Shown here: positions 11,829-21,283 of the stretch, piece after piece
Position numbering within the stretch: the first letter of the stretch is position 1
Layout of the letters: each line of letters begins with the position of its first letter
Notes under the pieces: generated by a model
The model's input: only the letters and a program-made list of their open reading frames with translations
Databases searched by the model: none
What the model was told of the DNA's origin: nothing
NCBI GenBank assembly: GCA_903858875.1
Contig: CAIOKP010000017.1
Span: 1 to 36,797, forward strand
Direction of reading: 5' to 3'
Length of the DNA: 36,797 nt
Origin: an uncultured Sphingomonadales bacterium
GTDB taxonomy: Bacteria > Pseudomonadota > Alphaproteobacteria > Sphingomonadales > Sphingomonadaceae
Position numbers and translations under genes: made by a program

Positions 11829-12539
11829 ATGCAAATGAGAGAGATCATCTTCGACACCGAAACGACCGGTCTCGACCCCCAATCCGGCGACAGGTTGGTC
11901 GAAATCGGCTGCATCGAGATGATCAACAAAGTGGCGACCGGCGCCACATTTCACGCCTATTTCAATCCCGAGCGCGATATGCCGGCCGAAGCCGAGCGGG
12001 TGCATGGCCTATCGGTGACCTTTTTGGCGGACAAGCCGTTGTTCAAGACTCGGGCAGTGGAATTGCTCGAATTCCTCGGCGATTCGCCGCTGGTTGCGCA
12101 TAATGCCAGCTTCGACTTTGGCTTCCTCAATGCCGAACTGGCGATTTGCGGGATGGAACCGGTAGATCGCGGCCGCATGGTTGATACGGTCAAAATCGCC
12201 CGCGCGAAGCATCCGGGCGCCAAGAACTCGCTCGACGCGCTATGCAGCCGGTATGGCATCGATCGCAGCCATCGGACCTTGCACGGGGCGCTGCTCGATG
12301 CCGAATTGCTGGCGCAGGTCTATGTCGAATTGCTGGGCGGGCGCCAGATCGGTCTCGAACTGGCCGCCGATGCGGCAGGCGGGACAAATGGCGGGGCGAC
12401 CTTTACCACCACCCCTATCGCAACCGGGACGAGCGAGCGAACGTTCCGCCCTGCCCGGCCCCACACCGCCAGCCCGGAGGAACTGGCCACGCATGAGACA
12501 TTTGTGAAATCCCTCAAGGAGCCACTCTGGCTCAACTGA
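11829..12539 (+). CDS. dnaQ: DNA polymerase III subunit epsilon
   Basis: [63 protein letters not shown]. Confidence 0.96.
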   Translation: MQMREIIFDTETTGLDPQSGDRLVEIGCIEMINKVATGATFHAYFNPERDMPAEAERVHGLSVTFLADKPLFKTRAVELLEFLGDSPLVAHNASFDFGFLNAELAICGMEPVDRGRMVDTVKIARAKHPGAKNSLDALCSRYGIDRSHRTLHGALLDAELLAQVYVELLGGRQIGLELAADAAGGTNGGATFTTTPIATGTSERTFRPARPHTASPEELATHETFVKSLKEPLWLN

Positions 12540-12573
12540 TCACTTCGCTAAAACAACAAAAGGAGAAGCAACC

Positions 12574-13140
12574 ATGGACATTCGCGTTTCCGGCCATCAG
12601 ATGGAAACCGGTGAGGCTCTGCGCGTCCACGTCGAAGATCGGCTTAACGTCGTCGTCGACAAATATTTTTCGCGCGCCCTGTCTTCGGTTGTGACCTTCA
12701 GCAAGGCGCCAGGCGGCGCCTTTCGCTGCGACATCGTCACCCATGTGCGTCAGGGTTTGATTTTGAAAGGCGCCGCGATTGCGCATGATGCGCACAACGG
12801 GTTTGATCTCGCCGCTGACAAGGTCGAAACCCAGCTTCGCCGTTACAAGCGCCGGTTGAGCGCACGTCAGGAACAGGCCGCCCATGCGGTGCGCTCGGAC
12901 GATGCGGCGTATACGATCTTTATCGAACCCGATGTTGAAATCGAGGAAGTTACTGTCGAGGCACCGCTTGTCATCGCGGAAATGCGCGTCGATGTGCCCG
13001 AGACCACGGTGTCGGATGCGGTGATGATGCTCGACTTGCGAAACACCAATGCCTTGCTGTTCAAAAACGCTGGTACGGGCAAACATAATATGGTCTATCG
13101 CCGGGGTGATGGCTCGATCGGCTGGGTCGAACCGTCCTGA
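12574..13140 (+). CDS. hpf: Ribosome hibernation promoting factor, long-form HPF/RaiA
   Basis: MDIRVSGHQMETGEALRVHVEDRL; C-terminal MMLDLRNTNALLFKNAGTGKHNMVYRRGDGSIGWVEP. Confidence 0.93.
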   Translation: MDIRVSGHQMETGEALRVHVEDRLNVVVDKYFSRALSSVVTFSKAPGGAFRCDIVTHVRQGLILKGAAIAHDAHNGFDLAADKVETQLRRYKRRLSARQEQAAHAVRSDDAAYTIFIEPDVEIEEVTVEAPLVIAEMRVDVPETTVSDAVMMLDLRNTNALLFKNAGTGKHNMVYRRGDGSIGWVEPS

Positions 13141-13205
13141 CCAGCGTTTTAGCACCGCTTTGACCTCGGGTTGATGTGGCCGCCCTTGCGGTTTTTCCGG
13201 GGCAG

Positions 13206-13248
13206 AGGCGTTTGATGATGGCTATATCTCCAGCCTGATCAAACGCCT
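13206..13248 (+). terminator. Long hairpin between hpf and ptsN (terminator/attenuator candidate)
   Basis: AGGCGTTTGAT (13206-13216) ... ATCAAACGCCT (13238-13248), inner GGCT/AGCC; followed by TTGCG. Confidence 0.55.
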
Positions 13249-13259
13249 TTGCGTGTTCC

Positions 13260-13796
13260 ATGAAAAACCGCTATCGGCGGCGCCACTCCCGCAGGCATAT
13301 GGCGCGCGGGATAGAAGGCATTTGTATTTCAGCGATGACGGTGTTGTTCACGCTCTTGCCAGAAGCCGTGGGTACGGTGAAGGCCGACAGCAAGTCGGCT
13401 GTACTCGAGCAGCTCGCTGCCCGGTTCGCGACCGTCTATGGTCTCGATCGCGCCCTCGTGCTCGAACGCCTTGTCCAGCGGGAAAATCTTGGCAGCACCG
13501 GTTTTGGTCGCGGTGTCGCCATTCCCCATGCGCGGATTGCCGACGTTGAACGCCCGATGGCGGCGTTTCTGCGGTTAGAAGCGCCAGTGGCGTTTGATGC
13601 CGCCGATGATATGCCGGTCAGCCTGGTGTTCGGCCTGCTGTCGCCGGAACAGGCTGGCGTGGTGCATTTGCACGCGCTGGCGGCGATTTCGCGGATGATG
13701 CGCGATGATCGTATGCACACCGCGCTGGACGAAGCGCCGAGCGATGAGGCGCTCTATTCCCTGATCGCCAACGTTATCGACCGTGACGCCGGCTGA
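13260..13796 (+). CDS. ptsN: PTS IIA-like nitrogen regulatory protein PtsN (start uncertain)
   Basis: LVQRENLGSTGFGRGVAIPHARI, FGLLSPEQAGVVHLHALAAISRMMRD. Confidence 0.9.
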   Translation: MKNRYRRRHSRRHMARGIEGICISAMTVLFTLLPEAVGTVKADSKSAVLEQLAARFATVYGLDRALVLERLVQRENLGSTGFGRGVAIPHARIADVERPMAAFLRLEAPVAFDAADDMPVSLVFGLLSPEQAGVVHLHALAAISRMMRDDRMHTALDEAPSDEALYSLIANVIDRDAG

Positions 13797-14274
13797 CGGG
13801 GTCTTTGCCCCTGTATCGGGGGCCCAGACCCATTGGCGCGCATTGGAACACCTTTATGCTTCGGCGCCAATCAATGCGTTGTTTCGGTCCGACTTGGTGA
13901 TCCCCGGTGAGGGGCAATCGCGCATTACGTTCCACGTGGAACCTTCGTGCTATCACGCGGCAGGGGCGGCGCATGGTACGGTCTATTTCAAGATGCTTGA
14001 TGATGCCGCGTTTTACGCGGCTAATACACTGGTCACAGACCGATTTTTGTTGACCACCGCGTTCAACCTGCATTTCACCCGCCCGATCAAATCCGGCATT
14101 TTCGTTGCAGAAGGCAAATGGATCAGCGGCCGGCGCCGCGTGCTGGTGGCCGAGGCGCGGCTGCTGGACGAGGAGGGTGAGGAGGTTGGCCGGGGCACCG
14201 GAACCTTCATGCGGTCACACATCGCGCTGAGCGGGCTGGATGGCTATGCCGGCACCGCGCGGGCGGGGCAATGA
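13783..14274 (+). CDS. PaaI-type (hotdog) thioesterase
   Basis: HAAGAAHGTVYFKMLDDAAFYAANTLV ... TTAFNLHFTRPIKSG hotdog-fold pattern. Confidence 0.85.
   Translation: MTPADGVFAPVSGAQTHWRALEHLYASAPINALFRSDLVIPGEGQSRITFHVEPSCYHAAGAAHGTVYFKMLDDAAFYAANTLVTDRFLLTTAFNLHFTRPIKSGIFVAEGKWISGRRRVLVAEARLLDEEGEEVGRGTGTFMRSHIALSGLDGYAGTARAGQ
13928..13943. promoter_or_regulatory. parS-like site in PaaI-type thioesterase gene, on the opposite side of oriC
   Basis: CGTTCCACGTGGAACC. Confidence 0.82.
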
Positions 14275-14612
14275 CCGATCGCCTGCCCGCCGGGCTCGAG
14301 GTTTCAGCATTGTTGCGTCAGGTATCCGCGGCCGGTGGATTCGCCATGGTAATCGCCAAGGGGGAGCCAGAAGCGGGCACGATTTTGGTCGTCCTGGTCG
14401 AGAATGGCGCGCAGGCCCGCGCCTACGAACGGATGCCCGCGCCCGATGGCACCCGGCAATGGCAATGCACCCGCCACGACTCGCCTGAAAAGCCTGGGGA
14501 TTTTACCGAATGGCTCGACCGCAGGCATCATCAGGACCGCGATTTGTGGATTGTGGAACTGGACATCGTGCGCGGTGAACGGTTCATCGGATTGTCGCCC
14601 CCCGTCGATTGA
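14271..14612 (+). CDS. DUF1491-like protein
   Basis: RLPAGLEVSALLRQVSAAGGFAMVIAKGEPEAGTILVVLVENG; ATGA overlap with upstream CDS. Confidence 0.8.
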   Translation: MTDRLPAGLEVSALLRQVSAAGGFAMVIAKGEPEAGTILVVLVENGAQARAYERMPAPDGTRQWQCTRHDSPEKPGDFTEWLDRRHHQDRDLWIVELDIVRGERFIGLSPPVD

Positions 14613-14811
14613 CTCGTAGGGGAGGGTTGAGCAGTAGCAGTGAACCACGATCGCGAGGGCGGTTTGGAAGGTGTTTCGACCTTTCGATCAAGCACGCAGA
14701 CGGGGAGCAACCGGCAGGATTTCCGGCGGCCATACCATCGCGCAATACCGTTTGTGATGGTGCCGTTTCGAACCTGCGACAGGCTTGCTCACCGCCTAAT
14801 TAAAGTTTGCT

Positions 14812-15444
14812 ATGAGTCTTCTTCTAAAACGTGCCAGCGCTGTGTCGGTGGCCGCTACTTTTTTGATGATGGTGTTCAGTGTCGCCGGTTCCGGCGCCGC
14901 CGCTCAGGAAAAAATCCTGACGCAGGCCAAATCTGCACCCACAGATCTTCTGCCCCAGCCTAGTGCACCCGCAGCGGTCGATGCCGATAACGGCGTTGTG
15001 CCCCCCGTGGATTCGGCCACGGCAAACCCCGCCTCGCTTGCCGAACTGGTCGCCAGTCAACCGCAGGTTGAGGAAGTTTCGGACGAGCTTAACTGCCTCG
15101 CCGGCGCAATCTATTTCGAAGCGCGCAATGAATCACTCGCTGGCCAGCTTGCCGTAGGCCGCGTGATCATCGCCCGGACCCGCTCGGGTCGCTTCCCCAC
15201 CAGCTATTGCGGTGTGGTGTATCAGCCCTCGCAATTCTCCTTTGTGCATAGCCATTCGATGCCAGCGGTAAACACCGCGTCGCGGACATGGCGTAATGCG
15301 GTGGCCATTGCTACGATCGCGCACAAAGGCGCTTGGAACAGCCCAGCCGAAGGTGCGCTGTTTTTTCACGCCGCCCGCGTCAGCCCGCATTGGGGCAATC
15401 GCGTGCGCGTGGCACAAATTGAAAATCACATCTTCTATCGTTGA
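14812..15444 (+). CDS. SleB/CwlJ-type cell wall hydrolase
   Basis: N-terminal signal; LNCLAGAIYFEARNESLAGQLAVGRVIIARTRSGRFPTSYCGVVYQPSQFSF. Confidence 0.92.
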   Translation: MSLLLKRASAVSVAATFLMMVFSVAGSGAAAQEKILTQAKSAPTDLLPQPSAPAAVDADNGVVPPVDSATANPASLAELVASQPQVEEVSDELNCLAGAIYFEARNESLAGQLAVGRVIIARTRSGRFPTSYCGVVYQPSQFSFVHSHSMPAVNTASRTWRNAVAIATIAHKGAWNSPAEGALFFHAARVSPHWGNRVRVAQIENHIFYR

Positions 15445-15468
15445 TCGAACCTGATCTGCGGTTTCAAC

Positions 15469-15500
15469 GGCCCCCTGCCTATCGTGGCAGGGGGCCGTTT
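15469..15500. terminator. Terminator between convergent sleB-like and xth genes
   Basis: Perfect 11-bp stem GGCCCCCTGCC-TATCGT-GGCAGGGGGCC followed by GTTTT. Confidence 0.88.
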
Positions 15501-15505
15501 TGGTA

Positions 15506-16294
15506 TTAGTCCCGCAATTCGACCCAGATCGGTGCGTGATCGCTGGCCTTTTCCCGGCCGCGATGCGCCTTGTCGACACCGCAGGCGACCAGTCGGTCGG
15601 CCAGTTCGGGCGACAGCAAGGCATGATCGATCCGGAACCCGTGGTCTCGCTGCCAAGCCCCGGCCTGATAGTCCCAGAACGTCCACATCCCGCCATTGGG
15701 GTTATGCGTGGCGATAGCATCTGTCCACCCGTCGTGCAGCAATCGCAGATAGGCATCGCGCGTTGCCGGTTGCATTAACGCATCATCGGCCATCGCTGAC
15801 GGCAACCACACATCGGCATCGGTCGGGATGACGTTGAAGTCGCCGGTCACGATCGCCGGAATCTCCAGCGCCTTGATTTCGGCCATCCGCGCTCGCAAGC
15901 GCTCCATCCAACGCAATTTATAGTCGAATTTCGGTCCCGGCTGTGGGTTACCGTTGGGCAAATAGATGCAAGCAATCCGTATGCCGTTAACATCGGCTTC
16001 GAGATAGCGCGAATGTTCGTCCTCAGGTTCACCGGCCAAACCGCGCTGGATTTCGACGGGTTTTACCCCATCGGTCAGAATGGCCACGCCGTTGAAGCCC
16101 TTTTGCCCGTGCCAGATTGCGTGATACCCGATTTTCTCGAACTCATCGGCGGGAAAGCCTTCGTCCTGCGTCTTGATCTCTTGCAGGCAGGCAACGCTGG
16201 GCCGCGTTTCCTCCAGCCATTCGAGCAAGCGGGGCAGGCGGGCCTTGATCCCGTTGATGTTAAAGCTGGCGATTTTCATGGATTTACCGTTCAC
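15506..16294 (-). CDS. xth: Exodeoxyribonuclease III
   Basis: MKIASFNINGIKARLPRLLEWLEETRPSVACLQEIKTQDEGFP ... RIDHALLSPELADR ... ASDHAPIWVEL. Confidence 0.95.
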   Translation of the reverse strand: MNGKSMKIASFNINGIKARLPRLLEWLEETRPSVACLQEIKTQDEGFPADEFEKIGYHAIWHGQKGFNGVAILTDGVKPVEIQRGLAGEPEDEHSRYLEADVNGIRIACIYLPNGNPQPGPKFDYKLRWMERLRARMAEIKALEIPAIVTGDFNVIPTDADVWLPSAMADDALMQPATRDAYLRLLHDGWTDAIATHNPNGGMWTFWDYQAGAWQRDHGFRIDHALLSPELADRLVACGVDKAHRGREKASDHAPIWVELRD

Positions 16295-16635
16295 ACCGCA
16301 AAGCTGGAGCCGCAGCCGCAGCCGGCGGTGGCGTTAGGGTTTTCGACCTTAAACGCCGCGCCGCCCAAAGATTCGACATAATCGACGATGCATCCCGCGA
16401 CCAGATCGAGGCTCATCACATCGACGACCAGTTGCACGCCGTCGGTTTCGGTCACCGTGTCGCCAGGCTCCGGCGCATCGGCCAATCCAAAGCGGTATTG
16501 GAACCCCGAACAGCCGCCACCTTCGACCCCCAAACGCAATATCGCTGGCTTGGCCTGCTTTTGCGCGATGAACGCCACACGGGCGGCGGCGGACGGGCTG
16601 AGGGCGATTGGTGGGTTGGGCGCGTTCATAGGCAT
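16291..16635 (-). CDS. Iron-sulfur cluster insertion protein, ErpA/IscA family
   Basis: LRLGVEGGGCSGFQYRF ... PNATAGCGCGSSFAV conserved Cys pattern; start from internal ATG of ORF 16291-16734. Confidence 0.92.
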   Translation of the reverse strand: MPMNAPNPPIALSPSAAARVAFIAQKQAKPAILRLGVEGGGCSGFQYRFGLADAPEPGDTVTETDGVQLVVDVMSLDLVAGCIVDYVESLGGAAFKVENPNATAGCGCGSSFAV

Positions 16636-16693
16636 GAATGTAGGCGCGAGGACGCCCGCCCGCAAGCGGCGGACGCATCCTCGCCCGGGAACA

Positions 16694-17122
16694 TCACGCC
16701 ATTTGGATATAATCGCGCAAAGCGTCCGCTTCACCCTGGATGTGGTCGATGCGATATTTGACCATGTCGCCGATCGAGATAAACGCCGCCATCCGCCCGC
16801 CGATCAACACCGGCAAGTGGCGGATGCGCCGCCGGGTCATCAACCCCAGCGCCTCCAACACAGGCGTTGCCGGATCGACGGTAATCGCAGGTGACGTCAT
16901 CACCTGTCCCACCGCCATATCGAGCACGGCTGGGCCATGGTCTTTCAACCGATAGATCACATCGCGTTCCGAAAAAATTCCGGCGATGGCGTGACCGTCC
17001 ATCACCGGCAACGCTCCGATGCGGCGTTCCGCCATCAGCGCCACGGCATCGCGGACTTTCATGGCAACAGTGCAACCAACAACGTCGGTGGATCGGCCTT
17101 CGATCAGACGGGCAATCGTCAT
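16694..17122 (-). CDS. CBS domain-containing protein
   Basis: Two CBS repeats: DAVALMAERRIGALPVMDGHAIAGIFSERDVIYRL / VLEALGLMTRRRIRHLPVLIGGRMAAFISIGDMVKYRI. Confidence 0.93.
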   Translation of the reverse strand: MTIARLIEGRSTDVVGCTVAMKVRDAVALMAERRIGALPVMDGHAIAGIFSERDVIYRLKDHGPAVLDMAVGQVMTSPAITVDPATPVLEALGLMTRRRIRHLPVLIGGRMAAFISIGDMVKYRIDHIQGEADALRDYIQMA

Positions 17123-17229
17123 CGCGCTCTCCCAGCTTATTGTTTATTGTATGAGTATGACATGAGTTTCCGGGCCTGACTAGCGGGCAACTTCGCGGGC
17201 CATTTTCCCCGCGCACATCCTGCCAGCGA

Positions 17230-18252
17230 TCATACGGCTAACCGCTGCCCACATTCGCTCGCGCTACGGGCAAGGTCGAGGATGGCTTGCACCGCCAAGA
17301 TCTCGCGCGGCAGGGTGGGGGCTGGCCCTACGTCATGACAGGCGTCTGCCAAAAGGGCATAGAACTGCTGCTGACAGCCGCGTTGCGCCGTCATTTCACG
17401 AACCACGCCATCACCATCCCAATGGCGCAGCGGATCGAGATCAACGCCCCATTCGGGTGCATCTGGCCGTATTCCCGCAATGGATTGCGCCTCTTGCGGG
17501 TCGGCGGCAATTTTCACGAGCGACCCTTGCAACCCATGCGCGATAAAGCGCGACGATCCGCCCGCAACACACATGCTGGCGTGCAACGTTACCCGCTTGT
17601 CGGGATAGTGCAGCGTCACATGGGCGAAATCATCCGCCTGCCCACCGGGGCGCAAGGCGGCAATATCGGCATCGACCGCGACAGGCTGACCAAACAGCAA
17701 AAGCGCCTGATCGATCAGATGGGGCCCGAGGTCGTACCAAACGCCCGAACCTGCGCCACCATCCTCGCGCCAACGGTCCCGCAATGCCGGGCGAAAGCGG
17801 TCGAAATGTGAAGCAAAATGCACCACATCCCCAATCAAGCCGGTTGCAAGCGCCGCCCGCATGGTCAGAAAATCGCTATCCCAACGCCGATTATGAAAAG
17901 CGGTCAACAACCGCCCCCGCGCTGCTGCCAGATTCACCAACGCCTGCGCCTCTGCCAAATTGAGCGCAAACGGCTTTTCCAGCACGACATGTTTGCCGGC
18001 TTCCAAAGCCTGTTGCGCCAGCGTGGCATGGGTCGCGCTGGGGGTCGCGATCACCACCAGATCGATCGCCGGGTCATCCAACACCGATGCTACATCGCCG
18101 ACCAACATCACGCCGGGGGCGGGGGGCGGCATTTCGGCGCGCCGCGACACCACTTTGCGTAGCGTTAGCGTGGGCACAGTGGCGATATAGGGCGCATGGA
18201 ACACCCGCGTCGCCATGCCATTGCCGATGATCCCAACGCCGATTTTTGTCAT
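17230..18252 (-). CDS. Gfo/Idh/MocA family oxidoreductase
   Basis: KIGVGIIGNGMATRVFHAPYIA, VVIATPSATHATLAQQALEAGKHVVLEKPFA. Confidence 0.93.
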   Translation of the reverse strand: MTKIGVGIIGNGMATRVFHAPYIATVPTLTLRKVVSRRAEMPPPAPGVMLVGDVASVLDDPAIDLVVIATPSATHATLAQQALEAGKHVVLEKPFALNLAEAQALVNLAAARGRLLTAFHNRRWDSDFLTMRAALATGLIGDVVHFASHFDRFRPALRDRWREDGGAGSGVWYDLGPHLIDQALLLFGQPVAVDADIAALRPGGQADDFAHVTLHYPDKRVTLHASMCVAGGSSRFIAHGLQGSLVKIAADPQEAQSIAGIRPDAPEWGVDLDPLRHWDGDGVVREMTAQRGCQQQFYALLADACHDVGPAPTLPREILAVQAILDLARSASECGQRLAV

Positions 18253-18264
18253 GCCACTATCCTA

Positions 18265-19755
18265 TCAGGCCAGCGCCGACGCGGGCAAGACTATCGTGTT
18301 CAACGAATCTGCCGGCAGATCGAGCGCCAGCGTTCGCCCCCCCACATCATAGCGCACCTGCTGCACCTGCCCGAGGCTGTTGCTGGCCACCAGCACCAGC
18401 GAGCCGTCGGGGTTGCGGAACGCCAGTTGGTCGTCAAAGCCCAGGAAGCTGTCGACCGGGATCGCCCGCGCGCCGGGGCGGACATGGCTGGCCAAATGGC
18501 GGATCAGCCAATAATCCTGCGTCAGCCGATAGGACCGCCGCGCGGGATCGACCACGACCAGACTGTTCTGCGGCCAACCCCAACCGCTCCAGCCGCCTTC
18601 GGGCATTGCAATGTTCCAATAGTTCCACGCCGATGCGCCAGCGTCGAAATATTGCTTGATGGTTTTCCAGCCATAGCGGGCATAGTGCCAATCATTGGTG
18701 CCCACGCCGCATTCCTGCTCGCTGCCCCACAATTCGATGTCGGGAAACCGGCTGCGTAACAACGGCAGGGCGCCTTTGCCAGCCCATTGCACGCCGATGC
18801 CCTTGACCACGGCGGCGGCCTTGGGGTCGGCCATCACGTGCGAAAACAGGTCGGCATTGCCGCGTTCCAGCGTGCCAAAGAACACTTTGACGCCATGGAG
18901 GTCCATCTCGCGCCCAAGGAACGGCAGGAACCGCGCCAACCCCTCCGGCGTCCAGCAGCACGAGGGGAAGGGCTGTGCCGAGTTGAATTCATTTTGCGGC
19001 ATGACCGTATCGATGCGAATGCCCTTGGCGGCGTAGGCCTCGACATAGCGCGCGAAATAGCGGGCATAGGCCGCGAAATAGCGGTCGTCCTGAAGGAAGC
19101 TGTCCTGCCCTTCCTTGCCATATTGGTCGGGGCGGATGCCGGTGTCGGGCTGGCCGGGCCAAGCGGGGGCTTGCGCATAATGGCCGCCCTTTTTCATCCA
19201 TGTCGGCGGCGACCATGGCGAGGCCCATAGCCGCAGATCGGGCTGAAACGCCTGCGCCGCCTTGATGAACGGGATCAGCGTGTCGTCATCATTGGCGATG
19301 GAAAAATGGTCGAGCGCAAAATCACCCGGGGTTTCGTCATAGGAATACCAGCGCCGCGAAATGTCATTGGCCCCCATCGGCGTCCGGCACAGCGACAGCG
19401 CGCAGCCATCCGTCCCGAACAGCGCCGACAGTGCCGCATGGCGATCAGCTGGTGTCAGCACGTTCAGCGCATCCCAACCCTTTTCGCTGAACGCCCCGCC
19501 GAAACCGGCGATGGTCTGGCGCGGGGTATCGAGGCGGACCGTCGCGTCGCTGGCAAACAGGCTGGCCGGCGCGCCGCCCAGCGCGGGCAGGGCGCGGCTT
19601 TGCCATGGCGCGCGGGCAGTGGTCGAAAACCACCGGGTGGCGGTCGCGTCGCTGGCGGTTGCGGCCACCACTGCGGTAGGTAGCAGGCTTTGGCCGGCCA
19701 CCGCGCCCATCAGGCCGAGCGCACCGCGGCGCGACAAGGCAAACGGATCAGTCAT
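18265..19755 (-). CDS. Glycoside hydrolase family 30 protein (glucosylceramidase-like), with Tat-like signal
   Basis: SRRGALGLMGAV N-terminus; QTIAGFGGAFSEKGWDAL, WASPWSPPTWMK, MPQNEF acid/base, ELWGSEQECG nucleophile region. Confidence 0.9.
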   Translation of the reverse strand: MTDPFALSRRGALGLMGAVAGQSLLPTAVVAATASDATATRWFSTTARAPWQSRALPALGGAPASLFASDATVRLDTPRQTIAGFGGAFSEKGWDALNVLTPADRHAALSALFGTDGCALSLCRTPMGANDISRRWYSYDETPGDFALDHFSIANDDDTLIPFIKAAQAFQPDLRLWASPWSPPTWMKKGGHYAQAPAWPGQPDTGIRPDQYGKEGQDSFLQDDRYFAAYARYFARYVEAYAAKGIRIDTVMPQNEFNSAQPFPSCCWTPEGLARFLPFLGREMDLHGVKVFFGTLERGNADLFSHVMADPKAAAVVKGIGVQWAGKGALPLLRSRFPDIELWGSEQECGVGTNDWHYARYGWKTIKQYFDAGASAWNYWNIAMPEGGWSGWGWPQNSLVVVDPARRSYRLTQDYWLIRHLASHVRPGARAIPVDSFLGFDDQLAFRNPDGSLVLVASNSLGQVQQVRYDVGGRTLALDLPADSLNTIVLPASALA

Positions 19756-21283
19756 CGTCGGATACCTCTAGAATGATGCGGCGATAACGGGTGAGGGCAG
19801 GCGTGCCGCTATCCGTGACGGCGAGGATGAGTTGCGCTTGCCGTTCGGCGGGGCAGGGCAGTTGCGGCAGATCGAGCCAGCTTTTGTCGCAGCGCGCCGT
19901 GACGGTGATCGTCGTGCGGGCGGCGGTTGGCTGGGCGATGCTGACCGCGGGGTTGGGCGCGCGCCCGTCGAAACCGGCCTCGGCATAGGCGAACCAGCGA
20001 TAGGTCAGGCGTTGGCCATCGGGGTCGCTGCTGGCGCTGGCGTCGAGCGGGATGATTTGCCCGACGCGGGCATGAATCACGACAGGGGCCACACCGGATA
20101 CGCCGTTGACGACCGGACGCGGCGGGTGGTTGGCCTTGGCAAAGGGCAGGACGGTCCAATCCATCCGCGCCGCGAAATCGTTTTGAAACGCCTCGCGCCA
20201 GCGCCAGATGGTCGCCTGATCGCTGGTGCGGCCGTCGATCGTGTCGGCGGAGGTGACGCGCATGAAACTGTCACCACCCTGGGTCCAGATCGGGCGCGCT
20301 TCGCCCGCCGGGGTGCGCCGCACATAGCGCCCGCCCCAGCCGCCCCAGCCAGGGGTTTCGGCATGGTTCAACCCATTGGGGATCAGACCGAGGAAAGACG
20401 GCGTATCGCCTTCCATAATGAACATATGGCGCGGATAGGCGGCCCCTAGCGGCCCCTTGGCGCGAATGTTCCGGTCGAGCCATTCGTTCGACACAGTGGT
20501 GAAATCGGCGCCTTCGCCGTTGCGGTAATAGCGGTCGCCCGAAATGCCGGTCCATGTCGCGCGGGCATAGTCTCCGCCATCGGGTGAGGACGGTGTGCCG
20601 ACCTAGAACAGCGTCGGATAGTCGCGGCGGATCGTGGCGCCGGCGTCATCCTGATCGCTGATCGCATAGACGCGGAGCTGGGCGATGAGGTTGGCGAAAT
20701 CGGCGGTGTTCAAGGTCTGGCGGGCATTGGCCAGCGCCTCGGCCAGCGTATTGGCTCCGCCCCATAGCGTCACCCACAGCGGGCGCGGGTCAGGCCGCCG
20801 TGCCGCCGCGATCAATGCCAGGGCCGCGGGCGAGGGATGCGCCGGATCGATCGCGGCCAGGCCATAGCCGGCAACGCCCGGCTGTACCCGCGCTGCCAGA
20901 TCCGCCGCGTCAGGATAGCCCGGCGCATTGGCGCGCAGTCCGGGCACAACTTTGGCATAGGCGGCGATGACGCGTTGCGCGATGTCCGGGCGGACCTTGT
21001 CACGCTGCCACACCGATGTGGTCGCGCCAAAGCCCTCGATGTCGATCTCGTTGGCATAGAGCAGCAGCCGCACCAGCGACATCTGGTCATCCGGTTCGTT
21101 ACCGATGTCGGACAGTACGAACAGGCGTGGATGCGGTTCGGTTTGCAGATTGGGGCGCGGATCGGCCGGGGCCTTGGCCGCGACCGGTTGGGTCGCGGCC
21201 AAGGCCAGCGCGGCGGCTAGGAGCTTACTGGCCCGCACGGCGCTCGGTGAAGTCGAGGCGGGCGGTGTTGGGGTCTTCGACAT
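19748..21283 (-). pseudogene. DUF1593 (Sde182-like, nucleoside hydrolase-like) protein interrupted by one in-frame TAG
   Basis: ORFs 20603-21301 and 19748-20494 are in the same frame; ...RRDYPTLF-TAG-VGTPSSPDGGDYARATWTGISGDRYYRNGEGADFTTVSNEWLDRNIRAKGPLG... Confidence 0.85.

Noticed and set aside
19748-20494. Second half of DUF1593 as an independent gene starting at 20494
   Set aside because: Start is a non-ATG codon in the middle of continuous homologous sequence in the same frame as the upstream ORF; better explained as one interrupted gene
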